From the NCBI GenBank assembly GCA_014529385.2, contig CM043964.1, positions 137,713,029 through 137,773,028 of the forward strand: 60,000 nt of DNA. Reading direction: 5' to 3'. The stretch is from Adiantum capillus-veneris (taxonomy: Eukaryota > Streptophyta > Polypodiopsida > Polypodiales > Pteridaceae). Within the stretch, counting starts at the first letter, position 1; each line of letters starts with the position of its first letter. The notes under the pieces were generated by a model that did no database searches, was not told the DNA's origin, and saw nothing but the letters and a program-made list of their open reading frames with translations. A program made the translations under genes and the position numbers. This document shows positions 1-11,345 of this stretch, in pieces.

Positions 1-897
1 AGTGATGCCGGCATGACCAAACTTGACCAAATTCAATTTAGGACTTGTATTAGGTGTATGAAACGTATCTAGGTCAAAATTTGTGAGTTTTACAAAGTTT
101 TTGTCACTTAAGTAAATAATCGCGATTATTTACTTTTGCATCATTTTTGCTTGGAAATTGTCAAATCACCTCACCTATCATGTGTACACACCTATTACAT
201 GCCAAAAATCAAGTATGAGCCAAAATGACCACCCATTACTTCTAAAATAGCAAAAAAACGCAAAGAAGTCTTTGCAAGCCAAAATATGGGTTATGAACAA
301 CTTTTCTTGATCCAAATCACCTCATATATTATACCAAGGTCTATACCATGCCTAGAACTAATTTGTGCCAAAAATTGTCAATTTTGGAAGAAAAGTTAAT
401 AATCACGATTATTTAGTTTTTGATCAAAATTGGAAAATTTTGATATTTGGCCATCATACATCCAAAGTACATGTTGTGATGAGCCCACTAGCCAACTTTG
501 AATCAATTTGGATTTCAAAATCTCAATTTTCATTTATATCTACTGTTTCAGATACCTAAAGCGAAAATTTGGTACCATTTTCAACCTTTGCATCCAAATG
601 AGCCCATATTTCACTCAGAGCATGTAATTGGCATATACTTCAAGCCTATAAAGCTAAGTTTGCAAAAAGTTGAAAATTTTCTTCAGCTGTAAATAATCGC
701 GATTATTTACTTTGGTTGCAAATTTTTATTTTGACCGTACAGTTTTGTTCCTTGCATGATTTTATGCATCTTTGCTTGTTCAAAAATTGATTTGAAGCAA
801 TTTGAACCAGATTATCAGCATTTCAGTCTAAAAGGACATTCCATAGAAAAATCCAACAAATCTGCTAACTTTGCACTCTATTCACTGAACAGGAGCA
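1..897 (+). other. Leader-like AT-rich DNA with spaced palindromes
   Basis: No convincing reading frame is present. Three palindromes occur at even spacing: a perfect one at 110-135, an imperfect one at about 394-417 and a perfect one at 689-710. Their centres are 283 and 294 bp apart and share the core ATAATCRCGATTAT. Short phrases also recur, such as a CAAATCACCTCA motif near 164 and 313. I infer the untranslated leader of a retroelement, because coding-like sequence begins at 898 and an LTR follows it at 4476. Confidence 0.45.
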
Positions 898-3800
898 ATG
901 CAAGCCACAGAGAAGGCCAAGAAGAAGCTAAACCAAAAAGAGAAACTACAAGAACTGCCTGCGTATCAACTGGACCCCGAGCCAATCAAGGCGGCAAAAG
1001 CATCAGCTGGAAGAACACCACACCACGGTCTTCACTGGAAGATTCAAGAGTGAAGAAGGGTATCAGGTGGAGTTGCAGCTCCTGCCTAAAGAGGTCTATG
1101 ATGTAGCTGCAAAGCCAAAAACCAAAGAGGCTAACCACAGGTTGGGGCTCAGACATTTCTACGGACAAGAGCCTTGCGGAGTGGACTTTCAGAAAGCTTA
1201 CAAGCTTCTGTCCACAATCAAAGAAGACGAAACCGCCAAAATATCAGACACCCAAGGGAACAAGGTCGAGGTAGTAACTAAAAAGGAAATAGTGGTAGAG
1301 GCACTCAGACTGGCCACTTAAGGAATGACCATGCAGGCAAGAGACAGGAAGATCGCAGGCACATTTACCAAGGAGACAACAGTGGCTACATTCGCCGCTC
1401 TCATCCACAAACAGGTGGAAGAGCCAGCCCGTTTGTAGCATCAACACTTCCATTTCCTGGCAAAAAGGCCACCAAGGTACACGACACCAAATCATGCCGT
1501 GGCCACCACCTTCACTCAGGTTCTGAAGTCAACAACAAGGCACGATGTGGAACACGTGCAGTATGTCTTGACAACCTTAAAGAGCACCAAGAAGGAGGGT
1601 AAAGTAACATACTTGGGTGTGCCAAAAGCGTTGACAAGAATAGCCTATCATGCTATTGGCATGGCTGATAACCTATCACTTGCCCCGGATCAAAATACAT
1701 GGATCTTGGCAGCACAACCCTCTCCAAGAGCTACAAGATCAGGTAAAAGATCTTTTAAATCAGGTGATGAATTAGATGACAGCTCATTAGAGCGGCACAG
1801 CAGCAAAAGCTCTCACAACGAAGAAAAGAGAGCTAGGAGGGAAGAGATGAAGAATAAAGTTGTGGCTGCCCACCAAGAGGAGCCAGCTCAAAAACAAGCA
1901 CGTTTCAAAAGAGAAAAACGGGCTTACCAGTGCAGTAGGAAAGCACAAGGAAAGGACCCAGAAAAGTGGGTACCCATAGGACTGAAAGGACTTCGAACAA
2001 AGCATCATACAAGAAAAGAGGCCGAGGATCCAAAAGATTATTTAGAAAGAATGTACCAAGAGGCCGAAGCCCTAAAGCTAAAAGAGGTAGACGTAGCGGC
2101 AAAGAAAGCTAAGGAAGAGGCTACTCAAGAGAAAAGCCAGGCATCTCCCCGACCCACCTCACCGCCACCGGAACAACAGGACCATCCCATGCCTATCCCA
2201 CCACCATCACCGCCAGGCGAAGATACCAATGAAGAAGCAGAGACCAAAAAAAGGAAAAGATTCTAAATTCACCCATCAAACAGAAGCTACACAAAAAGCT
2301 AACCACACTGAAGGACATGAGGAAAAAGAAGCCGAGCCAAAACCGGAGCAGGCAACCAAAGAAACTCAAAAGCCGGTGTAAGAAACTGATAAGGAGGTAG
2401 ATACAAAAAAAGAGCATACCACTACACATGAGACAGAGCCCAAGCCAGAGAGGCAGAAAGGCCAGCACCTGAAGAGACGGTAAGGGTTGAGACCACACCA
2501 TCTACTTCCACTAAGTTAGAAACTGTCGAGGCATCAAAGCCTCAGGATGGCCAAGGAGAAGAACAACCATCTACCTCTATAGAACCACCAACACTTACAA
2601 CACAACAAGAAGCAACACAAGAGGCTACAGGCACATCCCAACTAGCAAGACAAGAGGAGTGGCAGTCCAATGACGAAGTTATTTTGCAAGTAAACGAGTA
2701 TGCAAGGCAGATGCAAGACATGACGGAGAAACTCCACTCAGCAGCCTTAAATCGCAACACAAAGGCCAAGGAACTCGAAATGGTCATCGATGCTCTTCAA
2801 GGAGAGCTCGAAGACAGGATGATTATTATCACTCATCTCCAAAGGCAAGTGCAAGAGCTAAAGACAGAAGCGGAATAGCATCAGATAGCCAGGGACAAAC
2901 AACAAAAGGAAATGGAGGAGTTAGGTGACCTCCTCACTAAATTATCTGATTCCTGCAAGGTGAAAGACGAGCAGCTGACAGAAGGGACGAATGAACTTCT
3001 TACCACCTCTCTGTCAGCTCAGAAAATTCAAGTGCAATTAGATGTAGCCAACACTTCTCTGCAATATTCCGAATAGAGAATCAATGATCATGCCATTTTC
3101 TTGCGGCAAATCAGAGAAAATCCAGCCGTGGCCTTGATCAAGGGGACATATGAAGTGTACAACACACTTGAAAAGAAAAATAGGGATTTAGAGTTGGAAT
3201 TAAAGCTTGAACAGTCACAACACAAAGACCTGGCACTGATGCGGGTTCAAACAGAGGAGGATCTCCTAAAGGAGATAGCAGAACTCAAGCACATAAATCA
3301 ACTCCTTAGAGATGGAAAGCCCGACACACAGGAAGAGGCAGGCACTTCAGAGCCGCCCCAAATAGACATTCCCTCGGTCTCGTTTGCTAAATTTGAGACG
3401 CACTCCACAGCAAAGCCGAGTGGCGACGAAGACTTTTAGGTCCACATTACAGATGAAGATACAGTGCCAATGGTCCAGCTGTCAAAAGCTGAAGAAGAAG
3501 CACTGAAGGAGAAGATCACCTTAGAGGTGGATGAGCAGTGAAAGGCCGCTATGGATTGGGAGTTGAGAGTTTTACACTCTGTCAACGTCACTCAACTCAC
3601 TCCCAATCAAATCAACGCTCAATGGCACAATTATCCATGCCGTACCCTCTCATCAAGGTAGAACTTTTACAGGTAAAAGAAAGGTTGTACAAGGATATGC
3701 AAGAAGATGGCGCAGATAAAGACCACCCAAAGTAAAGGTTAAGCTGGCTGAACAAGAATTCAAGATACTTGATTCTATTCACAAGAGCACCTGCAGCCTT

Positions 3801-4436
3801 ACAAAAAGATCCAACATTTTGTCATGTACCTAGAGTAAGGACATGGCAAGTGCATGAAGCAATATAGAAGAAGAGGCCAACTTGTCTCAACTTCCCCATG
3901 CTGCCAGCTCTAGAGAGAGGTCAACGACGGAAGAATACATGGTGAAAACCCTAACGGGCGCCATGTCATTCTTCTAGAGTCTGCCAGATCTCTCCTTAGC
4001 AATGCTATATAAGATCTGCAGGATGCTACTCACATGCATACAGGTTTTGAATGAGCCTGAGCAGACAGGAGCCCCATGGCTCTCATTCTTGGAAGGGAAC
4101 AAAGGCCTATGCTACGATCTGAGTGGGCAACCTTCAGAAGAAATCCTTTACAGATTCTATGCCAGATGCATGTTCTTGCCCTCGCATAATATGCTAGCCT
4201 TTGAAGAAGCATTCTACACTGGATTCTTCACCTGGTGAATGAAGATATTTGCGCCAGTGATAAGCAACCTCACATCAGGATTTGTAGGCTACTCAGCAGT
4301 GGAACTGAAAAACCAAGTCACCATGCAATTTTTGCAAGTGCCTGACAAAGAACGAAGAATCAAATACCAAAAGGCACTGGAAGCACTTAAAGACCGCCTC
4401 GCCCGCCGTCAACCCGAAGACTACTTTAGCCCATAA
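898..4436 (+). pseudogene. Broken coding-like region of an unrecognised LTR element
   Basis: Long stretches of this strand read as protein but are cut by stops and frame changes. The pieces are 898-1051, 1067-1321, 1499-2266 (255 codons, strongly charged, with a C-terminal Pro/Glu/Lys-rich tail), 2684-2878, 3101-3439 (coiled-coil-like, Glu/Lys/Leu rich), 3538-3735, 4002-4238 and 4239-4436. The first break can be read through: residues just after 1021 continue in another frame into the 1067 segment. I see no zinc knuckle, protease, reverse transcriptase, RNase H or integrase motif. The stretch ends 20-40 bp before a purine tract and an LTR start, as the internal region of an LTR retrotransposon would. 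It could be a Gag-like or unclassified protein of a non-autonomous element, or a captured gene; I do not recognise the family. Confidence 0.45.
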
Positions 4437-4458
4437 AGCTGTGTCAAGGGACAACACA

Positions 4459-4475
4459 GGCGAGGAGAGGGGGAA
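4459..4475 (+). other. Polypurine tract
   Basis: A nearly pure G/A run sits directly before a TGTTAG sequence. This is the expected place for the plus-strand primer of an LTR retrotransposon. Confidence 0.55.
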
Positions 4476-4945
4476 TGTTAGCAGCAAGCTAACGCGGACA
4501 CCATTTTTTAGAGTTCTCCTTGTAAAAAAATTATTATTTTGATAAATCGAGAATATTGTAACTCCTATTTTCTTGGTAAACTTTGTAATTAATGAGCCAA
4601 GGCTACAAGCTTCCAAATTGTATCAGCCAGCCAATTTCCAGCTTTGGTAGAACTCCAGATTATTAGTTTTGACCACTTAAAAACCTTGGCTAAGATATAA
4701 AAGCCAATTTTTGTAAGTTTTTTATAAGTTTTTGGATAAGAAATACACAGCGTGAGCTAATGGCTCTCACTTTTCTCCTTCTCGTGCTTCCTACTCCCTC
4801 TCCGGTTGTCACATTGAGATTGTGTTTGTTGCATTGCAACCGCAGGTAAGAGCTCTACTCATTGACGTAATCAGTTCATTGAGATTGTGTTTGTTGCATT
4901 GCAACCGCAGGTAAGAGCTCTACTCATTGACGTAATCAGTTCACA
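4476..4945 (+). repeat. LTR-like block with TATA box and tandem 65-bp repeat
   Basis: The block starts TGTTAG after a purine tract and can be closed at CA (4945), giving about 470 bp. A TATA-like TATAAAA lies at 4696-4702. A perfect 65-bp tandem duplication occupies 4813-4877 and 4878-4942. Each copy carries TGACGTAA (4863-4870 and 4928-4935) and a CAG/GTAAG sequence that looks like a splice donor. No second LTR copy is visible in the window, so the right boundary is uncertain. It may be the 3' LTR of the element at 898-4436. Confidence 0.5.
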
Positions 4946-5460
4946 GTATTTTGTAGCTTTTGGCATCATCGACTCGTAGCCTAATTTCATCATAACTAGA
5001 AATTTACACTTTTAAATCGAAACCTAAGCATAGACGGGGTATTGGGGCATCATTGCTAAGCATTTAGATGCGTTCTGGGTCGAAAATGACTAGGTCAAAA
5101 ATCCACTGCTGTTGATAATCGTGATTCTAGAACTTGACCTAAACTGAGGTTTGAGGCCATAGGCATGTGTGCTTAGGTCTTATAAACTTGTCCTAGAAGT
5201 TTCATTATGTTTGGATGTCATTTGATGCTATAATGGATGTGATTTGCTTGCCGATGAGCGATTGGCTTTTGGTGATTTCAGTCACTTGAGTGTAGCTTGA
5301 GTTAGATGTGAGTTGTTAGTTGTTTTCCGAGAGATTGACAACCTCTTGTAGCCTCTATGCACTAGTCAAGTCAACTTCGTCCCATGGTTTGACAAATTAA
5401 TCGTGGTTCTCGCTAAAACTGCAATAAGATAGGATGGTGAGGTTAGACATGCGTCCCACA
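4946..5460. repeat. Leader-like repeat DNA; right half is repeated inverted at 59160-59449
   Basis: No gene is visible. Positions 5183-5452 match 59160-59449 on the opposite strand with moderate divergence. Examples are the shared text around 5335-5370 (GACAACCTCTTGTAGCC) and around 5397-5430 (CGTGGTTCTCGCTA). A weak palindrome-like GATAATCGTGATTC lies near 5113. The text style resembles 1-897, so this may be leader sequence of the same or a related element. Confidence 0.5.
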
Positions 5461-6069
5461 ATCGGGGCATCATTAGTAGCCTGCTCATTAGCAAAATGAA
5501 ATTTATCCACACTAATTTCACTCTTTTTACTATTTTCATCCATTCTAACAACTTTTAGGTGTAAACTTTTTAGGTGTACTTGGCACTTCAAGCCCTAGTT
5601 GCTACTCCTCTTTAACCCTTTAGAAAAAGCACTCAAGCTACTGTACCCGTGGCTTGAATACCATTAATTGCAAGGAATAGAAGAGAGGGTTGTTCAACAC
5701 CAAAACAGCACCAGCTCCTGTCAAGCTTCTATTAGCTCAATAGTGGTTAAGTTGTAGGCAAGCCCCGTAGGACTCCACTATTAAGACCATAGCTCTTGAA
5801 GGTGATGCCCCGTTAACTGCACAAAGGTAGGCGCACTGCAAGTCTAAAAAATCCCTATTCTACTTACTCACATGCAATAAATAATACCAACCATTTATAG
5901 CTAGCTTGAGGACCTCCCTTCTTGAGCAAGAAAAGAGAAACCTTGTGCTCTGATACCAATGTAACATTTAATGGCCTAGTAGCTTGTGTGTAGCGGAAAT
6001 AGCATGAACATAGTGAGTATTTCATTAGAATAGATTCCTAATGAGAATAACAAGAGTGCTTGGGTGGAG
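5461..6069 (-). mobile_element. Truncated Gypsy element, type B: start of gag, leader, PBS and LTR edge
   Basis: Read on the minus strand, this is the 5' end of the chromovirus lineage seen complete elsewhere in the window. About 110 bp of LTR (5960-6069) is followed by the primer site complementary to initiator tRNA-Met (5947-5958), the leader, and a gag start near 5549. The gag start encodes a residue string close to the N-terminus of element 3 (MDENSKKSEISVDKF). Gag breaks off after about 30 codons at 5461. The LTR is cut at 6069, exactly where the inverted-repeat transposon begins, yet its missing part is not found beyond 11846. Confidence 0.8.
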
Positions 6070-6104
6070 CATTAGGAAATTTTGGAGGTCATTTGGAGGG
6101 CCTT
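6070..6104 (+). repeat. Left terminal inverted repeat
   Basis: Starts CATTAGGAAATTT and ends GAGGGCCTT. It matches the reverse complement of 11812-11846 at 34 of 35 positions; the mismatch is at base 13 (T here, C in the partner). Confidence 0.75.
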
Positions 6105-6386
6105 ATTGAAGAGAGAGAAAAGAAGGTGCAGCCAATGAGCAACAACCTTATGTAGCGTAGAAATACATGGAAAGAAACACAAAAATGAAATAAAACATTT
6201 TAAAATATTGAGTTTTGTTCCATTTTCGTAAGGTAACTTCCTGGTTTTACAAAGTAGGGCCCACTGCTAGTAGCCGTCAAGGTCGACACCTGACTACTAA
6301 TTGATAGCTAGCTCTCTCCCTTCATTAAAAGATATCCACTACCTTTATGAAAGGCTTTCAAACTTCATTCTCCCTCCATTTTACCT

Positions 6387-7766
6387 ATGGCTTCGTCTTC
6401 TACCCGCCCAAGAAGTTCTAGAGGTTGCTCTACACTGTCCCCAACCAACCTCACCATTAGTGTGCCAAGAAGACCATGTAGTAGCATAAGCACTATCTCA
6501 ATCTCAAACTCTCTCACTACAAATAATAGGTGGCAAGAGTAGAGGATAAGCAAAGGTTCTTGGGTTCTTATGCAGCCAAGAAGGAGAAAAAGCTCGAAAG
6601 CAACAAACATATTTTGTTTTGCATGGAAAGCAAGAGTTCTGGATTTCAAAGTCGAGGTCGGTAAGAAGACTGTGAAAGAAGTCTTTGTTCAACATGTTTT
6701 CACTCACTCTGATGTGATTGCTAATGGCGGCAATGTCTCCATGGTGCATAATCCACGATGCAACTGTAAGTTAATTATTTAGCACTCCTCTATAAATGTT
6801 ATCTTAATTTCAAATGAGAATCTGTTTTTTTCTTCTCTTATCACATGTATATAATTAGGTTATATAGATGTTTGTATTTATTTCTATTCTATTACATTCA
6901 CAGATGTTTATCCTTCGTCATATGAGGAATGGGAGCCACTGGAGTGCATTATAGGTCTCATCTCTGTGACCCATGCTCATATTGGAGTCTTGCAATATGC
7001 TGGCAGAACTAGCAAAATCCTGGTAGACAAGGGTATTTTCTTCTATGACCATTTCTACCAACTCAATCAAAGGAATCAGAGAGGAGTGTTGGTGAAGGTT
7101 CCACTACCAACCAATTGGAACTTCGTGGATTGGCATGTTCCCGACACAAAAATGAGTGAGGCATTGAGGAGCAGGCTCTATAGGGATGTTCAGAGGTCTC
7201 TCCGAAACTCTGTACCCACTAAATTGGTGAAACTTGCAAATTTTTGTCCTATTGGTCTCTTTGTTGAGTTATTTCACACCTGCAAAGTACATGTTGCTAA
7301 AACAATGCTGCTCTGCAAATCATTTGATTCCCTCTTGTGTGATAAGCTTCTTGATCGAGGGTGGTATGTGAAAGAAACAGATGGCATATGTTACGAGATT
7401 TCTCTTGACACTTTCATTGTCAAGTATATGCTTGTGACACAGATATTAATAATCTCCTTTTAGTACAAGCATTCTCACATTGTTGAAGGTTGCTAAGTGC
7501 CTACGGATCAAGAGGCAGCAAGTTTGGCAAACAATGTTGTCATAGACGTGGAAGTGGTGGACAAAAACCTAAATCTTATGACAGTAATTACAATAAGGCA
7601 GCAATGCAATGTTTTGCAACTTCGACATGACATAGTGGAGGAGGCTGCCGACATTGACTTCGTAAACTTTTCTTTCTTGCTAGACGGACAAAGAGTAATG
7701 CAACGAAGGGAGAATCATTTTTTCTGTGGAGATCTCTCTGGCCGTATTCAAATTGTGCCCATGTAA
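6387..7766 (+). CDS. Unknown spliced gene ending in a ubiquitin-like domain
   Basis: Three coding blocks can be read. Block 1 is 6570-6765, or from an ATG at 6387 if an in-frame TAG at 6540-6542 is ignored. It ends at a GTAAGT donor. Block 2 begins at 6904 after a CAG acceptor, and splicing keeps the frame. It runs about 520 bp and contains a conserved-looking stretch with WNFVDWHVPD. Block 3 (about 7497-7766) gives roughly 89 residues ending in IQIVPM. It resembles a ubiquitin-like fold: a beta-type start VIDVEVVDK, a middle segment LRHDIVEEA and FSFLLDGQRV. The intron between blocks 2 and 3 cannot be placed with certainty. The first two blocks are not recognised. The gene converges on the FCP1-like gene, with a CT microsatellite between them. 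The TAG at 6540 suggests either decay or a start at 6570. Confidence 0.5.
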
Positions 7767-7838
7767 CCATCCCTGAATGGCTTCAACAAAATGTAGCATT
7801 TTTTACTAGTTTAATCTTAATATCAAGTGTTTGCTCAA

Positions 7839-7840
<2 letters not shown>

Positions 7841-7879
<39 letters not shown>

Positions 7880-7886
7880 TCTCTCT
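7841..7886 (+). repeat. CT microsatellite
   Basis: About 46 bp of CT dinucleotide repeat with one CA interruption, lying between the convergent ubiquitin-like and FCP1-like genes. Confidence 0.95.
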
Positions 7887-7924
7887 GAGTATTCAAAACA
7901 CATAGACAAATTGACAATATCAAT

Positions 7925-9184
7925 TTAACGTATAATCAATGAATTACTAAGTACATTTGTAAGTACAAATTCAGATGTGCTCGATGGGCTTAAGTACATT
8001 GCTTGTAGGTATGGGACCAAAATGTCCTCTCGGTAAAAATCGTGAAGATGCCCTTCAAATGAAGGTGGGGATATAGTAGTGTCGGATGGATTAAGTAAAC
8101 CCTTATGTAATGTGTCATCAATCAACAAAGTGTTGAAAGCATCATAAGGTACATTGGTCTGCTCAAAGGGCTTGTAGAAAAGTGGTACATTAGCTTTAGT
8201 TGGGTGGAAATGTCCCGCAATGGTATTACAATTTCTTTGACTATACACAAAATAAAAAGCCGATCTCTGAATTTCAGCCAAATTACAAACTATGGAAAAA
8301 AGGGGATTCAGGTTATGGGCCTGCATTGAAGACCAGATAGCAACTCTAAACCTTGGAAGCAAAAAATTCAAAAATTCCTTTGTGCCTGGTCGAATTAATA
8401 CTCTGACATTTCCCAAGCGAAAACTACGTAAATCGGAGAACTCTGTATGTACACTGTACGGCTGTCGTAGAAGTACCAATCCATTGAGATCCAAGTAATC
8501 AGTCTCCGCAATCATTGTGTGCATACATATAAGTAGTTAGAAACAAAAAAGCATTTATTATTTAAGTACAATGGATATTACCGGAACAACCATATCTACT
8601 TGAAGCAAGAGTCCATACTGGTCATTTCTAATGTTGACATTTTGTTGTTGAGTGTCGATGTTTCCTTGTGTATTCCCAAGGGTATCCACCTCTTGTGCTT
8701 GTGCAGTACATGACTCTTGTGTTTCCATGGCCGAATGGTTAACCTGTTTTGTTGTCTGTTCCTGGCCTTGATTTGCAATATTGGCCTCCTCCTCTATATT
8801 GGCCTCCTCACCTAGCACTCCCTTATCCTCCTCTGCTTGGCCTAGAATCTCTGTTGCATTCTTCGTCTCTAAGGAGCATTTTACATCTGTATTTTTGAAG
8901 GCTTGGTCTACTTCACATTGCTCAATCCCAACTTTGGATTCAGCTGCTCCAACTGCAAAGTTTACCGGTATCTTTTCCTCTAATATGGGGTCAGTTGGAG
9001 GAATTTGGTTTAGGGTGTTGGAAACTGGCTTGACTACCTCTTCACTGGTCATTGTTAAAGCTATAATATGTCGTTGACAAAACTGTCTTCTGCATCTAAA
9101 ATTCTTGGGGTTGAAAGAGATAGTAGATGTTGAATCATTGAAGCCTCCATGTTGTGTGTGTCTGAAGTAGGCATTCCTAGCCAT
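7925..9184 (-). CDS. FCP1/HAD-like (CTD-phosphatase-type) protein, two exons
   Basis: The downstream coding block (8524-7925, 199 codons) has the order of motifs of plant FCP1-like HAD proteins. These are motif I DLNGLV (D12, with Asn at the second acidic position), RPGTKEFLNFLL, motif II WSS (64-66), a Lys near 118 and motif III LLIDDT (D136, D137) followed by a LLNP stretch. The upstream block (9184-8558, 208 codons) is Glu/Gln/Thr-rich and has no recognised domain. A donor GTAA near 8581 and an acceptor AG shortly before the DYLDLNG segment would remove about 60 bp and join the two, so I treat them as one gene. FCP1-family enzymes dephosphorylate proteins such as the RNA polymerase II CTD. 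The Asn in motif I is known in plant relatives and makes catalysis uncertain. A later start at the second Met cluster (near 9055) is possible. Confidence 0.65.
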
Positions 9185-9244
9185 ATAATGAGACTTCTCC
9201 AGGCCCTGGGTGTTTCATATACCTGGATTCCCATACTTTTGGAT

Positions 9245-11345
9245 AAAGTATGACAAATGATTAAAAATAATGTGCTGCAAAAGAAGAAATTTATTTAGAA
9301 ATTTAAACACACACTTAGTACTAAGACTATATGAGGCGCTTTGAATTTACCATGTAATGAGTGATTTGAGTGTCAGTCCATGCTGTCTTGAAGGATTTTT
9401 CAGTAGCTGAAGGTTCTGTTTAAACTTGCTAAGATTACCCTGCGACCAATCATCATTCTTACACATTTGAAATTATATGTCAATGGAACGCCACACATCA
9501 CCCTTTGCATTGCGAGTTGTTGGCTCTTGGTCTTTCACTGCTAAATAAAGTTTTTTCCAGTGCATATACTCAACTTTGCTAATGTAGGTAGAGTGATATA
9601 CTCTCCCTCGCTTTGTTAGCTTCACATATTTCATACCTTGAGGTTTAGATAGAAACGGCGTGCCTTGACCCCACCTATGGATGGTTTGTAGGGTACATCT
9701 TTCTCATTGGTTGATCTTTTTTCATCCCGCTGTATTTTCACATTGCCCCCATGTAGACCAATATCTGACAAAACTAGTTCCAAAGCCTCTAGAGCGACTT
9801 GTCATTCAGATGACTTTTTGATTTTCCAAGAAAACCCAATGTACAGATATACCAACTTCTCTATAATTCGGCAAAGAGCATGCATTGTACAAATATGGAT
9901 ATTAACAAGTGGTATATTCAGAACTGGTCGGAAATTAGAGTCTTGATTGTGATGAGTAGGAGCCTTTTTCCACCACTTTGGGTCCATCACTTTTGTAGGC
10001 TCCATGCAATATAAGCATGGAGACTTTTCCATGGCACCCATTCCACAATTATACATACACTTTAGTGTTTTGAGGTCACCTGCAAGATGCCATTGAACTT
10101 GAAAGTCTCCTCTCCCATCTACAGCCAATACCTCTCCTCGATTCATTTGCCTATCAATGATATCTGGAATAGGGGTTTGATGGAACACCCAAAATAAAAT
10201 GTCATGGTCTTCTTTCTTTACCTGCAAGATCAATCCTTATGAGATACAAAAATTAAATCTAAAATTTAGGTACAATAGAGGGCTTGCTAGAGCTGCAACA
10301 TTGAGATAACTGGATTATCTGAAATGTACCAAGCCACCATATGTTTGTTTCTGATTGAACACTAAAGTATGAAGGGTCATTAGTGGGACATTTGGAAAGG
10401 GCCCTATTCATTAATGTGATTTTAACTCGCTCTAGCTTCTTCTCTTTAAGAATCTCACACTCATCTAGCTTCAAAACAAAATGTAGAACGCCACATGTCT
10501 CTTTGAATGTGATATTGTAGAACTCTACCATTCTAGTTTGCAGCAAAGTGAGGTCCATGAAGATATTGTTGTACTCATCATAAGTGACAGTAGTTCCATG
10601 TGAGCTATAAATATCTTGAATATGAAATGGACATCCAATGAAGTCTGTCTGTTCATTATTGAGCTGTAGTCTTCCTTCCAAACACTTGCAGATGTTGGTA
10701 AAAGCTTAGACTTTATTCCCTTCTTCATAAACATGGAAGAGATAGACTGCTGAATAGCTGAGTAACCTCTTTTACTAACTCCAAGGGAGTCCAATGTACC
10801 CTGTATATGCTTGGCAGGCACTGCATTCTTTGAAATGAATCTGTCAACAACATCTCGTTGCAAAACCTTAAACTTTTTGTCATGCATGGTATCCTTTGCA
10901 AGACCACTAGTTATCAATGGCTTTAAGTGCTTTCCTACATTGGCCTTCGGGTCTATGTTTTCTTTGTCTGGATAGATGGAATCTCTACAAAGAAAGCATA
11001 ACTAACATAAACAAACACTTAGATTAATTTAAATTAATTAGACAGTTTACAATGCTCACCTCAATGCTTGGATTCTTTTCTTAAGGCCGTCAGAGCCTAC
11101 CTTCAACGTTTCAAGATTTCGTAGTTTCTTCTTTCGCACACGAGTCCTAACATTGTCTCTTTGTTTTGTAATGACCGTACCTTTGCTCGCAAGACCTGTG
11201 ATTCTTGTATATGCTGCATTACAGTCTTTTGGTCCTCATGATGCAAGTTTGAAAGTCTTTGAATCTCATTTGCTTGGTGCTTCACCATGTCTTTTATAAG
11301 TTTCTGATTTGTTGTTTAGAGCTTTACAATAGCCAAGCAATCTAT
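9245..11345 (-). CDS. DDE-type transposase-like gene, multi-exon, with frame breaks
   Basis: The minus strand carries, in order: a coiled-coil-like N-terminus (11288-11103, Gln/His/Leu rich); an intron between about 11055 and 10987; a segment at 10917-10680 with the string SLGVSKRGYSAIQ; a segment at 10681-10259 with FVLKLDECEIL (acidic residue at 10463-10465) and NIWWLGTFQI; and a segment at 10233-9802 with LAVDGRGDFQ and HLAGDLKTLKC (Asp codons at 10117-10119 and 10075-10077), a CLYC pair and HALCR. Further coding-like sequence continues to about 9245, including IGLHGGNVKIQ and a donor at about 9640. Spaced acidic residues plus a C-x2-C and His insertion are typical of cut-and-paste DDE transposases. 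I cannot place the superfamily and have not found the last Glu with confidence. Frame changes near 10680 and 11140 suggest partial decay, unless small introns explain them. Confidence 0.5.

Noticed and set aside
7497-8524. Ubiquitin-like and FCP1-like domains as one UBLCP1-type protein
   Set aside because: UBLCP1 has both domains in one chain, but here they are on opposite strands and convergent.
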